In this document: in pieces, positions 47,251 through 55,611 of the stretch
How positions within the stretch are numbered: position 1 is the stretch's first letter
How the letters are laid out: every line of letters begins with the position of its first letter
NCBI GenBank assembly: GCA_026004195.1
Contig: BPIQ01000001.1
Span: 310,001 to 374,000 of the forward strand
Length of the DNA: 64,000 nt
Direction: 5' to 3'
Origin: Candidatus Binatia bacterium
GTDB taxonomy: Bacteria > Desulfobacterota > Binatia > HRBIN30 > BPIQ01
The notes under the pieces: model-generated
Told to the model about the DNA's origin: nothing
Databases searched by the model: none
What the model saw: only the letters and a program-made list of their open reading frames with translations
Program-made: the position numbers and the translations under genes

Positions 47251-48160
47251 GGTCGCCCTCGTTCTCCTGAACTGGAACGGGAAGCAGGACATCCTGCGCG
47301 CCCTCGCGAGCCTCCCCCGGCTCCGTTACCCCAACTGGACGGCGACGGTCGTCGACAACGCCTCGACGGACGGCAGCGTCGAAGCCATCCGCGAGCGTTT
47401 TCCCGCCCAGCGCGTGCTGGTGATGGAGAAAAACCTGGGTTTTTGCGGAGGCAACAACCGGGGCATCGAAGACGCCCTGCGGCAGGGTGCCGACTACGTG
47501 CTCCTGCTGAACAACGACATCGAGGTCCACGAGGACCTTCTCGACGAGCTGGTGGCAACCGCGGAGACCGACCCGGGGATCGGAGCGGTGGGGGCCAAAA
47601 ATCTCGTTCTCGACCAGCCCGAGCTCGTCTGGGGCGCCTACGGAATGGTGACGTTCCGGTGGAGCTTCGTCGAACTCCACGGCTACCGGCAGCCCGACGG
47701 CGCCGAGTGGTCCCAGGTGAAGGACGTCGACTGGGTCATCGGAAACGGCATGATGCTCCGGCGGGAAGCCGTGGAAAGGGTGGGCGGCTTCGACGAAAAC
47801 CTCTTCGGATACCACGAGGACGTGGACTGGTGCATCCGCGCGCGCCGCGCCGGCTTCCGGGTCGTCTACAACGGCCGTGCCGTCGTCTACCACCGAGGCT
47901 TCGGCGCTTCGGGCCCCGACGCCAAGATGCCGTTCCCGACGATGTACTTCCTCGGCCGGAACGCTTATCTCGTGGCTCGCAAGCACGGCTCTCCGGCCGA
48001 GCTCCGCGGCTTCGTCGTCCGTTTTCTCGCCGAAATCGGCCGCCAGGCCGGTCTGGCGCTCGTGCGAGGCGACCGGGTCAAGCCCTATCTCTGGCTCTTG
48101 CGGGGTTTCGCGGACGGCTTGCGGAATCGGCTTCCCTTGCGGGAGCTCCGCCTGCAGTGA
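47237..48160 (+). CDS. Family 2 glycosyltransferase, paralogue C
   Basis: 307 residues. VALVLLNWNGKQDILRALAS, ATVVDNASTDGSVEAI, VLLLNNDIEVHEDLLDEL (NND), WVIGNGMMLRREAVERVGGF and FGYHEDVDWCIRARRAGF. The final GFADGLRNRLPLRELRLQ is the shortened version of the tail seen in paralogues A and B. The ATG at 47237 lies in paralogue B. The flippase gene begins three bases after its stop. Confidence 0.9.
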   Translation: MAPPRVALVLLNWNGKQDILRALASLPRLRYPNWTATVVDNASTDGSVEAIRERFPAQRVLVMEKNLGFCGGNNRGIEDALRQGADYVLLLNNDIEVHEDLLDELVATAETDPGIGAVGAKNLVLDQPELVWGAYGMVTFRWSFVELHGYRQPDGAEWSQVKDVDWVIGNGMMLRREAVERVGGFDENLFGYHEDVDWCIRARRAGFRVVYNGRAVVYHRGFGASGPDAKMPFPTMYFLGRNAYLVARKHGSPAELRGFVVRFLAEIGRQAGLALVRGDRVKPYLWLLRGFADGLRNRLPLRELRLQ

Positions 48161-48163
48161 GTC

Positions 48164-49645
48164 GTGGAGCGAGCCGCCGTAGAGCTGCCGCCGGGCCGGG
48201 TCGCGCGCAACCTCTTCGTCGGCTTCGGGGGCACGTTGCTCCAGCGGGGGCTGGCCGTCGCCACGACGCTCGTCCTCGCCCGCGGTCTCGGGGAAGAAAA
48301 CTTCGGAATCTACTCCTACGTGGCCGCCTACATGACGGTGTTCACCTTTCTCGCCGACCTGGGTGTGGAGCGGGTGGTGACGCGGGAGGCGGGAAAATTT
48401 CCTTCCGAGGCGGGAGACCTCGTCGGCGACGCGCTCCTCGTCAAGGGGATGCTTTGCCTCCTCTCGATGGTGGCCGCCGTGCTCGTCTCGCAGCGCCTCG
48501 GCCTTCCTCCGCTCGCGCGCGACTGCATTTTCGTCGCGGCACTGGGTCTTCCAGCGACCCTCGAGCGGGTTTTCAGGGGATTTCTCGAAAGCCGTTTCGC
48601 CCTGGCACACGTTTTTGGCGTCTCGCTTTCCGCCTCGGTGGGTTTTTTTCTCGCCGCTCTCGTCTGTGTGGTGCGTTCCTGGCCCCTGCCGCGACTTTTC
48701 TGGTTGGCCCTCGGTATCGGATGGGGAACGGTGGCCGCGTACGCCGCCGTGGCCCGCAGAGCCTTCGGGCTCCGGATTTCCGCCGGTCGACGTCCCTTGC
48801 GGCTCTTCGCCCTTCTCCGGGATTCCTGGGAAGTCGGGCTCTTCGGTTTTCTCTTCCTGCTCGTCCTGCGCGTGGACCAGCTCATGCTCCTCCACCTGCG
48901 GTCGGCGTCCGAAGTCGGGCTGTATTCGGCTTCCGTGCGCGTGGCGGAAACGCTCGGTCTTCTGCCGGAGGCGGTCGTCCTCACACTCTTTCCCCTCCTG
49001 GTGCGTCGTCACACCGACGCCCCCGCGTTTCGGGAAACCTACCGCACCGCCTACCGCACGATGGGTCTCCTTTTCTTCCCTCTGGGAATTTCTTTCACCT
49101 GTCTCGCCCCCACGGTCCTGCGCCTTCTCTTCGGGTCGCACTACGTCGGGGGCAGCACCGCGCTCGCGCTGCTGACCTGGAACATGTTCTTCGCGTACAC
49201 GGGCGTGGTCTACCTCGGCATCTTTCTCGCCGAAGCCAGGCAACGGCTGCTGCTCGCCGTGAGCGCACTCACCGTTCTCGTGAACGTGGCCCTCAACCTT
49301 CTCTGGATTCCGCGTTACGGAGCGGCCGGCGCGGCCGGCGCGACGCTCGCCGCCAACGTCGCGGGCTTCCTCTCCTGGCTCGTCGTGCCCTCGACCCGGC
49401 CGTACATGACCGCTTGCCTCGCGGAGACCTGGAAGGGGTTTCTCTCGGCGGCTTTCTCCCTCGGCACGGTGGCGCTCTGCCTCCGGGGAGAGTGGGGGAG
49501 GACGGCACTCGCGCTTGCCCTCTACTTCGCGCTGCTCGGGCTTTCGGGCGGTATGCGGCGTTCGGACTGGCTCGCTTTCCGAACCTTCTGGGTCGAGGGA
49601 CTCGGCAGGGAAAAGCGGCGGCGCGCCGTCAGTCCACCCACCTGA
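48164..49645 (+). CDS. Polysaccharide flippase, Wzx/MATE-like
   Basis: 493 residues, about 13 hydrophobic helices. NLFVGFGGTLLQRGLAVATT, LARGLGEENFGIYSYVAAYM and the internal basic loops fit the oligosaccharide-flippase family that moves lipid-linked repeat units across the inner membrane. No wzy-type polymerase is obvious nearby unless the GT-C-like protein at 38202 serves. The GTG at 48164 follows paralogue C directly, and the last 17 bases overlap the convergent methyltransferase gene. Confidence 0.88.
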   Translation: MERAAVELPPGRVARNLFVGFGGTLLQRGLAVATTLVLARGLGEENFGIYSYVAAYMTVFTFLADLGVERVVTREAGKFPSEAGDLVGDALLVKGMLCLLSMVAAVLVSQRLGLPPLARDCIFVAALGLPATLERVFRGFLESRFALAHVFGVSLSASVGFFLAALVCVVRSWPLPRLFWLALGIGWGTVAAYAAVARRAFGLRISAGRRPLRLFALLRDSWEVGLFGFLFLLVLRVDQLMLLHLRSASEVGLYSASVRVAETLGLLPEAVVLTLFPLLVRRHTDAPAFRETYRTAYRTMGLLFFPLGISFTCLAPTVLRLLFGSHYVGGSTALALLTWNMFFAYTGVVYLGIFLAEARQRLLLAVSALTVLVNVALNLLWIPRYGAAGAAGATLAANVAGFLSWLVVPSTRPYMTACLAETWKGFLSAAFSLGTVALCLRGEWGRTALALALYFALLGLSGGMRRSDWLAFRTFWVEGLGREKRRRAVSPPT

Positions 49646-50831
49646 TCTCCGCGAGATGGACGGGGCCCGAAGGACGAAGTTCGAGGGCGAGAGGGGCCTC
49701 GGAGGCGCGGGCGGGCTCGTAGAGAAGCGTTCGCCAGGAACCAGGGTCTACCCGGAAGCGTTCCCTTCGCTCGAAAGATCCCTTTTCGGGCGGGAATGTC
49801 GTCGAGGCGACCTCGAGAACGACCGGACCTTCTTCGGCGAAAAGCTCGAGGGCGAGCTTCGTGACGCCGGGGCGCGCAAGAAGGCACGCGAGCCCGGGCC
49901 GCTCGAGGTGTCGAGCCCGGCGCCCCTGCGTGGTCCGTGCGACCTCGTCCCAGCCGGGGCCGAGCTGCACCTCGTCGTTGATGCCGACCCGAATGTAAGG
50001 ACGCTTCGGGGCCATGTAGAGATCCCTGTGCTCGTAGAGCCAGGCCGGGTAGTACCAGCGGAACTCGCCGACCTTCCGGGCGCGGAAGTACATCTGGTAG
50101 CCGTACTGTTTGCGGTACGCGAAGCGGAGGATCGTCTCGAGCAGCCTGTGGATCCGGGGGATTCGTTCCCAGGGATTCTCGGCGTACGCGCGCTCGATCT
50201 CGAAGCCGCAGCCTCGCAGGAGCTCGGCGACTTCTTCGAAGGTGTACTCCCGGTTGTGGCGCCAGGTGGGTCCGAAGACGAGCTCGTACGGGCGATAGAC
50301 GTTGCGCCCGTGAGCGAGGTGGAGAAGGTTCGCGACATGGGCGACGTTCGGCGTGGTGAGGACGAGCCAGCCTCCGGGGGCCAGCACCCTGTGCACCTCG
50401 CCCAGGGCCGCGGTGGGGTCGGAGGTGAAATGCTCGAGAATCTCGGTGAAAAGCACCCCCTGGACCGACTCGTCCGCGAGCGGCAAGGTTTCCCGCTCGA
50501 GGTCGAAAAGAAGGCTCCGAACCTCGTGGCGTTCGCCGCGCCGGGAAAGGACGAGCGTCTCCCGCCGCTCGCGTCCGTCGGGACCCGCGAAGAAGTCCAC
50601 CGGAACGACCTCGTAACCCCGGAACTTCCGGAGAAGCAGCGTGAGCGTGTAGGGCGCAGCCCCCGCCTCGAGGCAGCGCTCGCCCGGGCGTGCGTCCGGA
50701 ACCAGTTCGAGGGTTCTCGCGAACCGCCAGGCGTTTCCCTCCACCCACGTGCGGTACGCCGCGACCTCGCTCTCGGGGCGGTCGACGTCGAGAAGGTAGG
50801 TCCGAACCGCGTCCAGAAGGGGCGGCTTCAT
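49629..50831 (-). CDS. SAM-dependent methyltransferase with extra C-terminal domain
   Basis: About 400 residues. The methyltransferase core spans roughly residues 45-210, with RCLEAGAAPYTLTLLLRKF as motif I and the FTEILEHFTSDPTAALGEVH region as in family 11/12 enzymes. The C-terminal half, from about residue 260, is a beta-rich domain (for example VVLEVASTTFPPEKGSF) that I do not recognise; it may bind the glycan. The ATG at 50831 is preferred to a TTG at 50864. It is the only minus-strand gene inside the cluster. Confidence 0.8.
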   Translation of the reverse strand: MKPPLLDAVRTYLLDVDRPESEVAAYRTWVEGNAWRFARTLELVPDARPGERCLEAGAAPYTLTLLLRKFRGYEVVPVDFFAGPDGRERRETLVLSRRGERHEVRSLLFDLERETLPLADESVQGVLFTEILEHFTSDPTAALGEVHRVLAPGGWLVLTTPNVAHVANLLHLAHGRNVYRPYELVFGPTWRHNREYTFEEVAELLRGCGFEIERAYAENPWERIPRIHRLLETILRFAYRKQYGYQMYFRARKVGEFRWYYPAWLYEHRDLYMAPKRPYIRVGINDEVQLGPGWDEVARTTQGRRARHLERPGLACLLARPGVTKLALELFAEEGPVVLEVASTTFPPEKGSFERRERFRVDPGSWRTLLYEPARASEAPLALELRPSGPVHLAEIRWVD

Positions 50832-50898
50832 TCCCGGACGGACCGGAAAAGCCTTCGTTGCCAAAGCGGCCAGGCTTCGATTACCATCGTTCTCGGCT

Positions 50899-51969
50899 AT
50901 GTTCCTTCCGCCCCGACGCCAGCCGTCCGGGCTTTTCCGGCGCTGGAAGAGCTTCCGTGTTCGGAACCGTTACCTCACGCCGCGACGGATATTCAACTAT
51001 TTCCTCGTGCACGCCGAAATGAAACTCGGCCGGACACGGCTCCGCTCCCGTCCCTACCGCCTCTGTGTGGACGTGACGAACCGCTGCAACCTCGGGTGTC
51101 CTTTCTGCCCGACCGGGAGAAAGGAGGCCGGCCGCCCCCCGGGCGACATGGACTTCTCGCTGTTCCGCGAGATCGTGGACGAGCTCGCTCCCTACGTGAT
51201 GAGCGTCGAGCTTTTCAACTGGGGCGAGCCTTTCTTCCACCGGGGTCTCGCGGACTTCGTGGCCTACGCCAATTCCAGGCGGATCGTGACGCTCGTGTCG
51301 AGCAACCTGAGCTTTCGTCTGCGCGAGGAGACGGCGCGGCGGCTCGTCGAGAGCGGGCTCACGTATCTCACGGCTTCGGTCGACGGCGCCGACCAGCGAA
51401 GCTACGAGGTCTACCGGCGCGGAGGGAAGTTCCCGCTGGTCCTCGAGAACCTCCGCCTTTTCGTGCGCCTCAAGCACGAACTCGGGACGGACTTTCCGCG
51501 ACTCTGGTGGCAGTACCTGGTTTTCGCCCACAACGAGGGCCGCGTCGAGGAAGCCCGGCGTCTCGCCACCGAGCTCGGTCTCGATGCCTTCTCGGCCATG
51601 GGCGGCATCTACGAGGACCCGGCCTGGGCCCCTTCGAGGGAGTACGACCTTCCCTTCCTGGAACTCGACGAGAACCGTTGCCGCTGGCTCTGGACGAAGG
51701 CCGTCTTTCACTGGGACGGGGGCATGGCGTCCTGCTGCATGGGGTTTTACGCGCACGACGATTTCGGGGTCTGGCGGCGGGGGAATTTCGGGCGACTCTG
51801 GAACAACGAGAAGTTCGTCCGGGCTCGGAGGATCTGGACCGAGCCGGACTCGCCGCTTCCCGAAAGCCATTTCTGCACGGCCTGCGACAAAGTCCGCCTC
51901 TACCGTGGATTGCCTCTCGCCTCGCCCATGAGCCGGGCGCGGGAGAGTCGAAAGGTCGCTGCCGCATGA
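50899..51969 (+). CDS. Radical SAM/SPASM enzyme
   Basis: 356 residues. The radical SAM motif C-x3-C-x2-C is in TNRCNLGCPFCPTGRKEAGR (Cys63, 67, 70). The glycine/substrate region ELFNWGEPFFHRGLADF follows. A C-terminal SPASM domain carries Cys pairs in GMASCCMGFYAHDDF and HFCTACDKVRLY for one or two auxiliary clusters. The family includes peptide- and sugar-modifying enzymes. Its place between methyltransferase, sulfatase-like and wecB genes suggests a carbohydrate or linked substrate. The stop overlaps the start of the truncated paralogue (ATGA at 51966). Confidence 0.88.
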   Translation: MFLPPRRQPSGLFRRWKSFRVRNRYLTPRRIFNYFLVHAEMKLGRTRLRSRPYRLCVDVTNRCNLGCPFCPTGRKEAGRPPGDMDFSLFREIVDELAPYVMSVELFNWGEPFFHRGLADFVAYANSRRIVTLVSSNLSFRLREETARRLVESGLTYLTASVDGADQRSYEVYRRGGKFPLVLENLRLFVRLKHELGTDFPRLWWQYLVFAHNEGRVEEARRLATELGLDAFSAMGGIYEDPAWAPSREYDLPFLELDENRCRWLWTKAVFHWDGGMASCCMGFYAHDDFGVWRRGNFGRLWNNEKFVRARRIWTEPDSPLPESHFCTACDKVRLYRGLPLASPMSRARESRKVAAA

Positions 51970-52385
51970 CGCCTCTGGCTGCCCGGGCCAAGCTCGTGCG
52001 GGAGACGGCTCGGCCCGTGCGCCATCTTACCCTCCGCCGGATCCGGAACCTCTGGCATGCCCGCCTCGAGACGAAAGTGGCCGAGGGGGAGTAGAAAGGC
52101 GCGCGCTGCAAGCACCTTGGGTGCCGCGGGGACAAAGCGGTCTTCCACTGGGACGGTGGAGTTGCGTCGTGCTGCATGGGGTACTACAAGCGCGACGACT
52201 TCGGGCAGTGGGACGGCGGGAATTTCGGGGAGATCTGGAACAACGAGAAGTTCGTGGCCGCGCGCCGCATCTGGACGGAGCCCGACTCCCCTTTGCCCGA
52301 GGGTCACGACTGCACGAAGTGCGAGAAGGTGAAGGTTTTTCGGCGGCAGCACGCCCTGGGCGATCGAGCGGGGCGGGCCCCTTGA
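51966..52385 (+). pseudogene. Remnant of a second SPASM-type radical SAM gene
   Basis: One reading frame holds two parts divided by a single TAG (52092-52094). The first 42 residues contain HLTLRRIRN, matching YLTPRRIFN near the N-terminus of the intact neighbour. After the TAG, KAVFHWDGGVASCCMGYY and NEKFVAARRIWTEPDSPLPE match the neighbour's SPASM domain closely. About 240 residues, including the whole radical SAM core, are missing. There is no start codon before Met 52176 in the second part. It looks like an internal-deletion relic of a tandem duplicate. A short SPASM-only protein made by stop read-through is conceivable but unlikely. Confidence 0.75.
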
Positions 52386-52813
52386 CCGGGGGGCGCCGGG
52401 CGCGCGCGCGACGCATCGTCTTGGGCTTCGCCGTCGTACTCGCGGGTTGCTCCGGGCCGGATCTTCCAGCTCCCGTGCTCACGCTCGCCCCTGCGGCGTT
52501 CGAAGTGGAAGGACGGGCGGAAAGGAGCGGACAGGAGCTTTGCCTCGGGGGCGGAGCCCGGGCGCGAGCGCCGCTCTACGTGTCGAGGCGCGGCGTCCGA
52601 TTCACGGTTTTCTTCCGGAGCTCGCAGGAAGCCCGTTCGTTCGCGGTCCGGTGGGACGGCCGGATCCTCGGCCACGGGGATCCCGGTGGCCAGGACGGCT
52701 CGCAGTGGACGTTCCAGGTCCGAGCGGGTCGAGGGACCCACGTTCTCGATCTCGAGCCCAGGGGGCAGGGACGCTTGCTTTGCCTCGAGAAAGTCGCCGT
52801 CACGCAATTCTGA
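52382..52813 (+). CDS. Small predicted lipoprotein
   Basis: 143 residues from TTG 52382, which overlaps the stop of the SPASM remnant (TTGA). A basic start and hydrophobic stretch (RIVLGFAVVLAGCSG) end in the lipobox LAGC. The mature part is beta-rich (VRFTVFFRSSQEARSFAVRW, WTFQVRAGRGTHVLDL), like a small jelly-roll or carbohydrate-binding fold, but I recognise no family. It precedes the sulfatase-like gene by 14 bases and is probably co-transcribed. Confidence 0.65.
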   Translation: MTGGRRARARRIVLGFAVVLAGCSGPDLPAPVLTLAPAAFEVEGRAERSGQELCLGGGARARAPLYVSRRGVRFTVFFRSSQEARSFAVRWDGRILGHGDPGGQDGSQWTFQVRAGRGTHVLDLEPRGQGRLLCLEKVAVTQF

Positions 52814-52827
52814 GAAAGGCACGCGGA

Positions 52828-54234
52828 GTGGGCCGTTTTCGCGCAACCCTGTCCCTGGCCGTGCTGCTGGCGTTTCTCGGCTGGGCCTACTGGCCTTTCC
52901 GGAAACCCAGCGTGCTTCTCGTCACCGTGGACAGCCTCCGCCCGGACCGGCTCGGAGCCTACGGTTCGCGGACGACGCGGACTCCCAACTTCGACTGGCT
53001 CGCCCGTCACGGCGTCGTCTTCCTCGACGCCGTTTGCGACGTGCCCTGGACGACGGCTTCGGTCGCTTCCACGATGACCGGCCGCTATGCCAGCGGGCAC
53101 GGCCTTCGGACGCCGTACGACAGGCTCGCGGAGTCCGAGACGACGCTCGCCGAGTTGCTTCGCGCTGCGGGTTACCGGACGGCGGCCTTCGTGGGCTCTT
53201 TTTTCGTCGACTCCGTCTTCGGCCTCGCCCAGGGGTTCGAGGTGTACGACGACCGGTACGACATCCCCGTCGTAGTCCGCGAAGTCGAGCGTCCCCCCAT
53301 GGAGAGCCGGTTTTTCGGCTCGCCGCGCCGTGACCGTGCCTTCCAGGTGCGGAAACTCGAGGCAAAAAGCGCGCGTACGGACGCGGCGGTCGCGGACGCC
53401 GCAATCGGCTGGATTCGCAAGGTCGACCGCAGGACCCCTTTTTTTCTCTGGGTCCACTTCTTCGGCCCCCACGGACAAAGGCGCCGGGGAGAAGACACCG
53501 CCCGTGCCGTTTCCCGGCGGCTTTCCGAATACGACGGCCTCGTCGAGAACGTCGACGCTCAGCTGGGGCGGATCCTCTCCGCCTTGCAGGAAGAAAAGCT
53601 CCTGCGGCACACTCTGGTCGTCGTCCACGCCGACCATGGAGAAAGTCTTCTCGAGCACGGGGTTCTGGGACACGGGACGACCTTGTACGAGCCCGAGCTA
53701 CGCATCCCTCTCGTGTTCGCAACGCCGGGCGGAGACATCGAAGCCCGCCGCCTGAGTTCCCTGGCACGCAACGTGGATATCCTGCCGACCGTACTGGAGC
53801 TTCTGGGGTTGCCAATTCCCGCGGGAATCGACGGCCGGAGCCTGGAACCCGAAATGGCCGGCCAGGGGAGGGAAGGTCGTGACGTGGTCGCCTACGCCGA
53901 GACGCTTCTGCCCGCCACCGTCCTGCGCGCCCCCCGGATTCCGACGGGGCAGGGGAGGAGCGTACCCCTGGGGCTAGCCCGGTTCGCCGTCCGGACCGGG
54001 CGCTGGAAATACGTACGCACCGAACCTCGTCCGCTCCTGGACGGCCCCGCGCCTTCGGGCGTGCCGGGCGAGGAGGCCGAGACCCTGCGGGCCATCGAGC
54101 TCTTCGACCTGTCGCGGGATCCCGGCGAGCTGCAGAACGTGGCGGGACGGAAAAAAGACGTCCAGGCCCGGATGGAGCGGCTGCTGCGCACGTTTTGTCC
54201 CTCGCTCGAACCGGCCGAGGAGGGTGCCTCGTGA
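52828..54234 (+). CDS. Sulfatase-fold hydrolase or phosphotransferase, Thr nucleophile
   Basis: 468 residues. An N-terminal membrane helix (ATLSLAVLLAFLGWAYW) anchors an alkaline-phosphatase-superfamily domain. The metal-binding VTVDSLRPDRLGAYG and HADHGESLLEHG are present. The sulfatase C-x-P-x-R motif is replaced by PWTTASVASTMTG, putting Thr75 where formylglycine would form. Thr nucleophiles occur in phosphoethanolamine and phosphoglycerol transferases of the same fold. It may therefore modify the surface glycan with a phosphorylated group rather than remove sulfate. The GTG at 52828 is used; the stop overlaps wecB (GTGA). Confidence 0.82.
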   Translation: MGRFRATLSLAVLLAFLGWAYWPFRKPSVLLVTVDSLRPDRLGAYGSRTTRTPNFDWLARHGVVFLDAVCDVPWTTASVASTMTGRYASGHGLRTPYDRLAESETTLAELLRAAGYRTAAFVGSFFVDSVFGLAQGFEVYDDRYDIPVVVREVERPPMESRFFGSPRRDRAFQVRKLEAKSARTDAAVADAAIGWIRKVDRRTPFFLWVHFFGPHGQRRRGEDTARAVSRRLSEYDGLVENVDAQLGRILSALQEEKLLRHTLVVVHADHGESLLEHGVLGHGTTLYEPELRIPLVFATPGGDIEARRLSSLARNVDILPTVLELLGLPIPAGIDGRSLEPEMAGQGREGRDVVAYAETLLPATVLRAPRIPTGQGRSVPLGLARFAVRTGRWKYVRTEPRPLLDGPAPSGVPGEEAETLRAIELFDLSRDPGELQNVAGRKKDVQARMERLLRTFCPSLEPAEEGAS

Positions 54235-55361
54235 AACCCGAGGTCCTGGTCGTCTTCGGGACTCGCCCGGAAGCCATCAAGCTGGCTCCCGTCGTCCGTG
54301 CGCTGCGACGCTTCTTCACGGTTCGGGTCTGTGCCACGGCACAGCACAGGCAAATGCTCGACCAGGTCCTCCGGCTTTTCGACATCGTGCCCGACTACGA
54401 CCTCGATCTCATGCGCGAAAACCAGAATCTCTACGACACGACGGCCCGTGCTCTCGAGGGGCTACGGCCGGTCATCGAAGCCGAAAACCCGAAAGCGGTC
54501 GTCGTCCAGGGAGATACGACCACCACGTTCGCGGCCGCGCTCGCGGCCTACTATGCGAGGATTCCGGTGGCCCACGTCGAGGCTGGCCTCAGGACCGGAG
54601 ACCCCTATCGGCCGTTTCCGGAAGAGGGGAACCGGAGGCTCACCACGCATCTCGCGCGCTGGCACTTCGCGCCGACGGAAAAGGCCCGGGAGAACCTCGC
54701 GCGGGAAGGGATCCCCGCGGAATCGACGTTCGTCACGGGAAACCCGGGAATCGACGCCCTCTCGTGGGTCGCGGAGAGAATCCGCAGCGGCGAGCTCCGC
54801 GTCGACTGGCCCCCCGGGCTGGCCGGTGCCTTCGAAAGAAGGAACCTGCTCCTGGTCACCGGCCACAGGCGCGAAAGCTTCGGCCCGGGTTTCGAACGGA
54901 TCTGTCGAGCGCTCCGCACCCTGGCTTCGCGCCACCGCGACCTCTCCGTGGTCTACCCCGTTCACTTGAACCCCAACGTGCGGGAGCCCGTTTTCCGCCT
55001 CCTCGCCGGAGTCCCGGGAATTTACCTCACCGAGCCTCTCGACTACGCCCCTTTCGTGGCCCTCATGCAGCGCGCCGACCTCGTCCTGACGGATTCCGGG
55101 GGGATCCAGGAGGAAGCGCCCGCCCTTCGGAAGCCCGTACTCGTGATGCGGGAGAAGACGGAAAGGCCCGAGGCGATCGAGGCGGGGGTCGCAGCGCTCG
55201 TGGGCACGGACGAGGGGCGAATCGTCGAAGCCGTGGGGCGGCTTCTCGAAAAAGGCGAGGACTACCGGAGGATGGCCTCGGGTGCGAGTCCCTACGGAGA
55301 CGGCCGGGCCGCTCTGCGGATCGCCGAGATCCTCGCGAGGGAGCTCGGCGCGTTGACTTGA
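54231..55361 (+). CDS. wecB: UDP-N-acetylglucosamine 2-epimerase
   Basis: Non-hydrolysing epimerase interconverting UDP-GlcNAc and UDP-ManNAc, a precursor of many surface glycans. 376 residues. VVFGTRPEAIKLAPVVRAL, VVVQGDTTTTFAAALAAYY, HVEAGLRTGD, FPEEGNRRLTTHLA and TDSGGIQEEAPALRKPVL are all canonical. The GTG at 54231 overlaps the preceding stop. No wecC follows, so UDP-ManNAc may be used directly or oxidised by an enzyme elsewhere. Confidence 0.95.
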   Translation: MKPEVLVVFGTRPEAIKLAPVVRALRRFFTVRVCATAQHRQMLDQVLRLFDIVPDYDLDLMRENQNLYDTTARALEGLRPVIEAENPKAVVVQGDTTTTFAAALAAYYARIPVAHVEAGLRTGDPYRPFPEEGNRRLTTHLARWHFAPTEKARENLAREGIPAESTFVTGNPGIDALSWVAERIRSGELRVDWPPGLAGAFERRNLLLVTGHRRESFGPGFERICRALRTLASRHRDLSVVYPVHLNPNVREPVFRLLAGVPGIYLTEPLDYAPFVALMQRADLVLTDSGGIQEEAPALRKPVLVMREKTERPEAIEAGVAALVGTDEGRIVEAVGRLLEKGEDYRRMASGASPYGDGRAALRIAEILARELGALT

Positions 55362-55381
55362 GAAAAGGCGCGCGTTAGGGA
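55353..55381 (+). promoter_or_regulatory. Candidate promoter for the zinc-ribbon gene pair
   Basis: TTGACT (55353-55358), a 17-base spacer and TAGGGA (55376-55381). It begins inside the last codons of wecB, whose stop is at 55361. The sequence CGTTGACTT recurs upstream of the 61524 and 62406 genes. Confidence 0.4.
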
Positions 55382-55435
55382 GTGGAAAGTCTCGGGGTGT
55401 AGAGCCCTACCTATTCCCGGAGGAGGCGGAGTACG

Positions 55436-55603
55436 ATGGCGGAGAAGAAAGCCAAAACCGCGCACAAGGAGTCGGGTCCCGAAAAGAAGACCTGTCCAGG
55501 TTGCGGGGGCGAGCTTCGGGTGACCCGATTCACGGGCCACGGCCCGAGAGGCTTTTTCTGGGTCTGCGAGAAGGGCTGTGGTTACCAACGCCGAACGCGT
55601 TGA
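55436..55603 (+). CDS. 55-residue zinc-ribbon protein
   Basis: A short gene with AGGAGG about ten bases before its ATG. The Lys-rich start (AEKKAKTAHKESGPEKK) is followed by a C-x2-C ... C-x3-C zinc site (CPGCGGELRVTRFTGHG, VCEKGCGYQ), as in topoisomerase C-terminal zinc fingers and small transcription-type ribbons. It likely binds nucleic acid. It lies eight bases upstream of the next zinc protein gene; both share a basic Lys-rich N-terminus. Confidence 0.75.
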   Translation: MAEKKAKTAHKESGPEKKTCPGCGGELRVTRFTGHGPRGFFWVCEKGCGYQRRTR

Positions 55604-55611
55604 AGGGAGAC

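Noticed and set aside
52092-52094. TAG in the SPASM remnant as a pyrrolysine or suppressor codon
   Set aside because: No pyl genes or other in-frame TAG cases are seen, and the radical SAM core between the two parts is missing, which points to a deletion relic.
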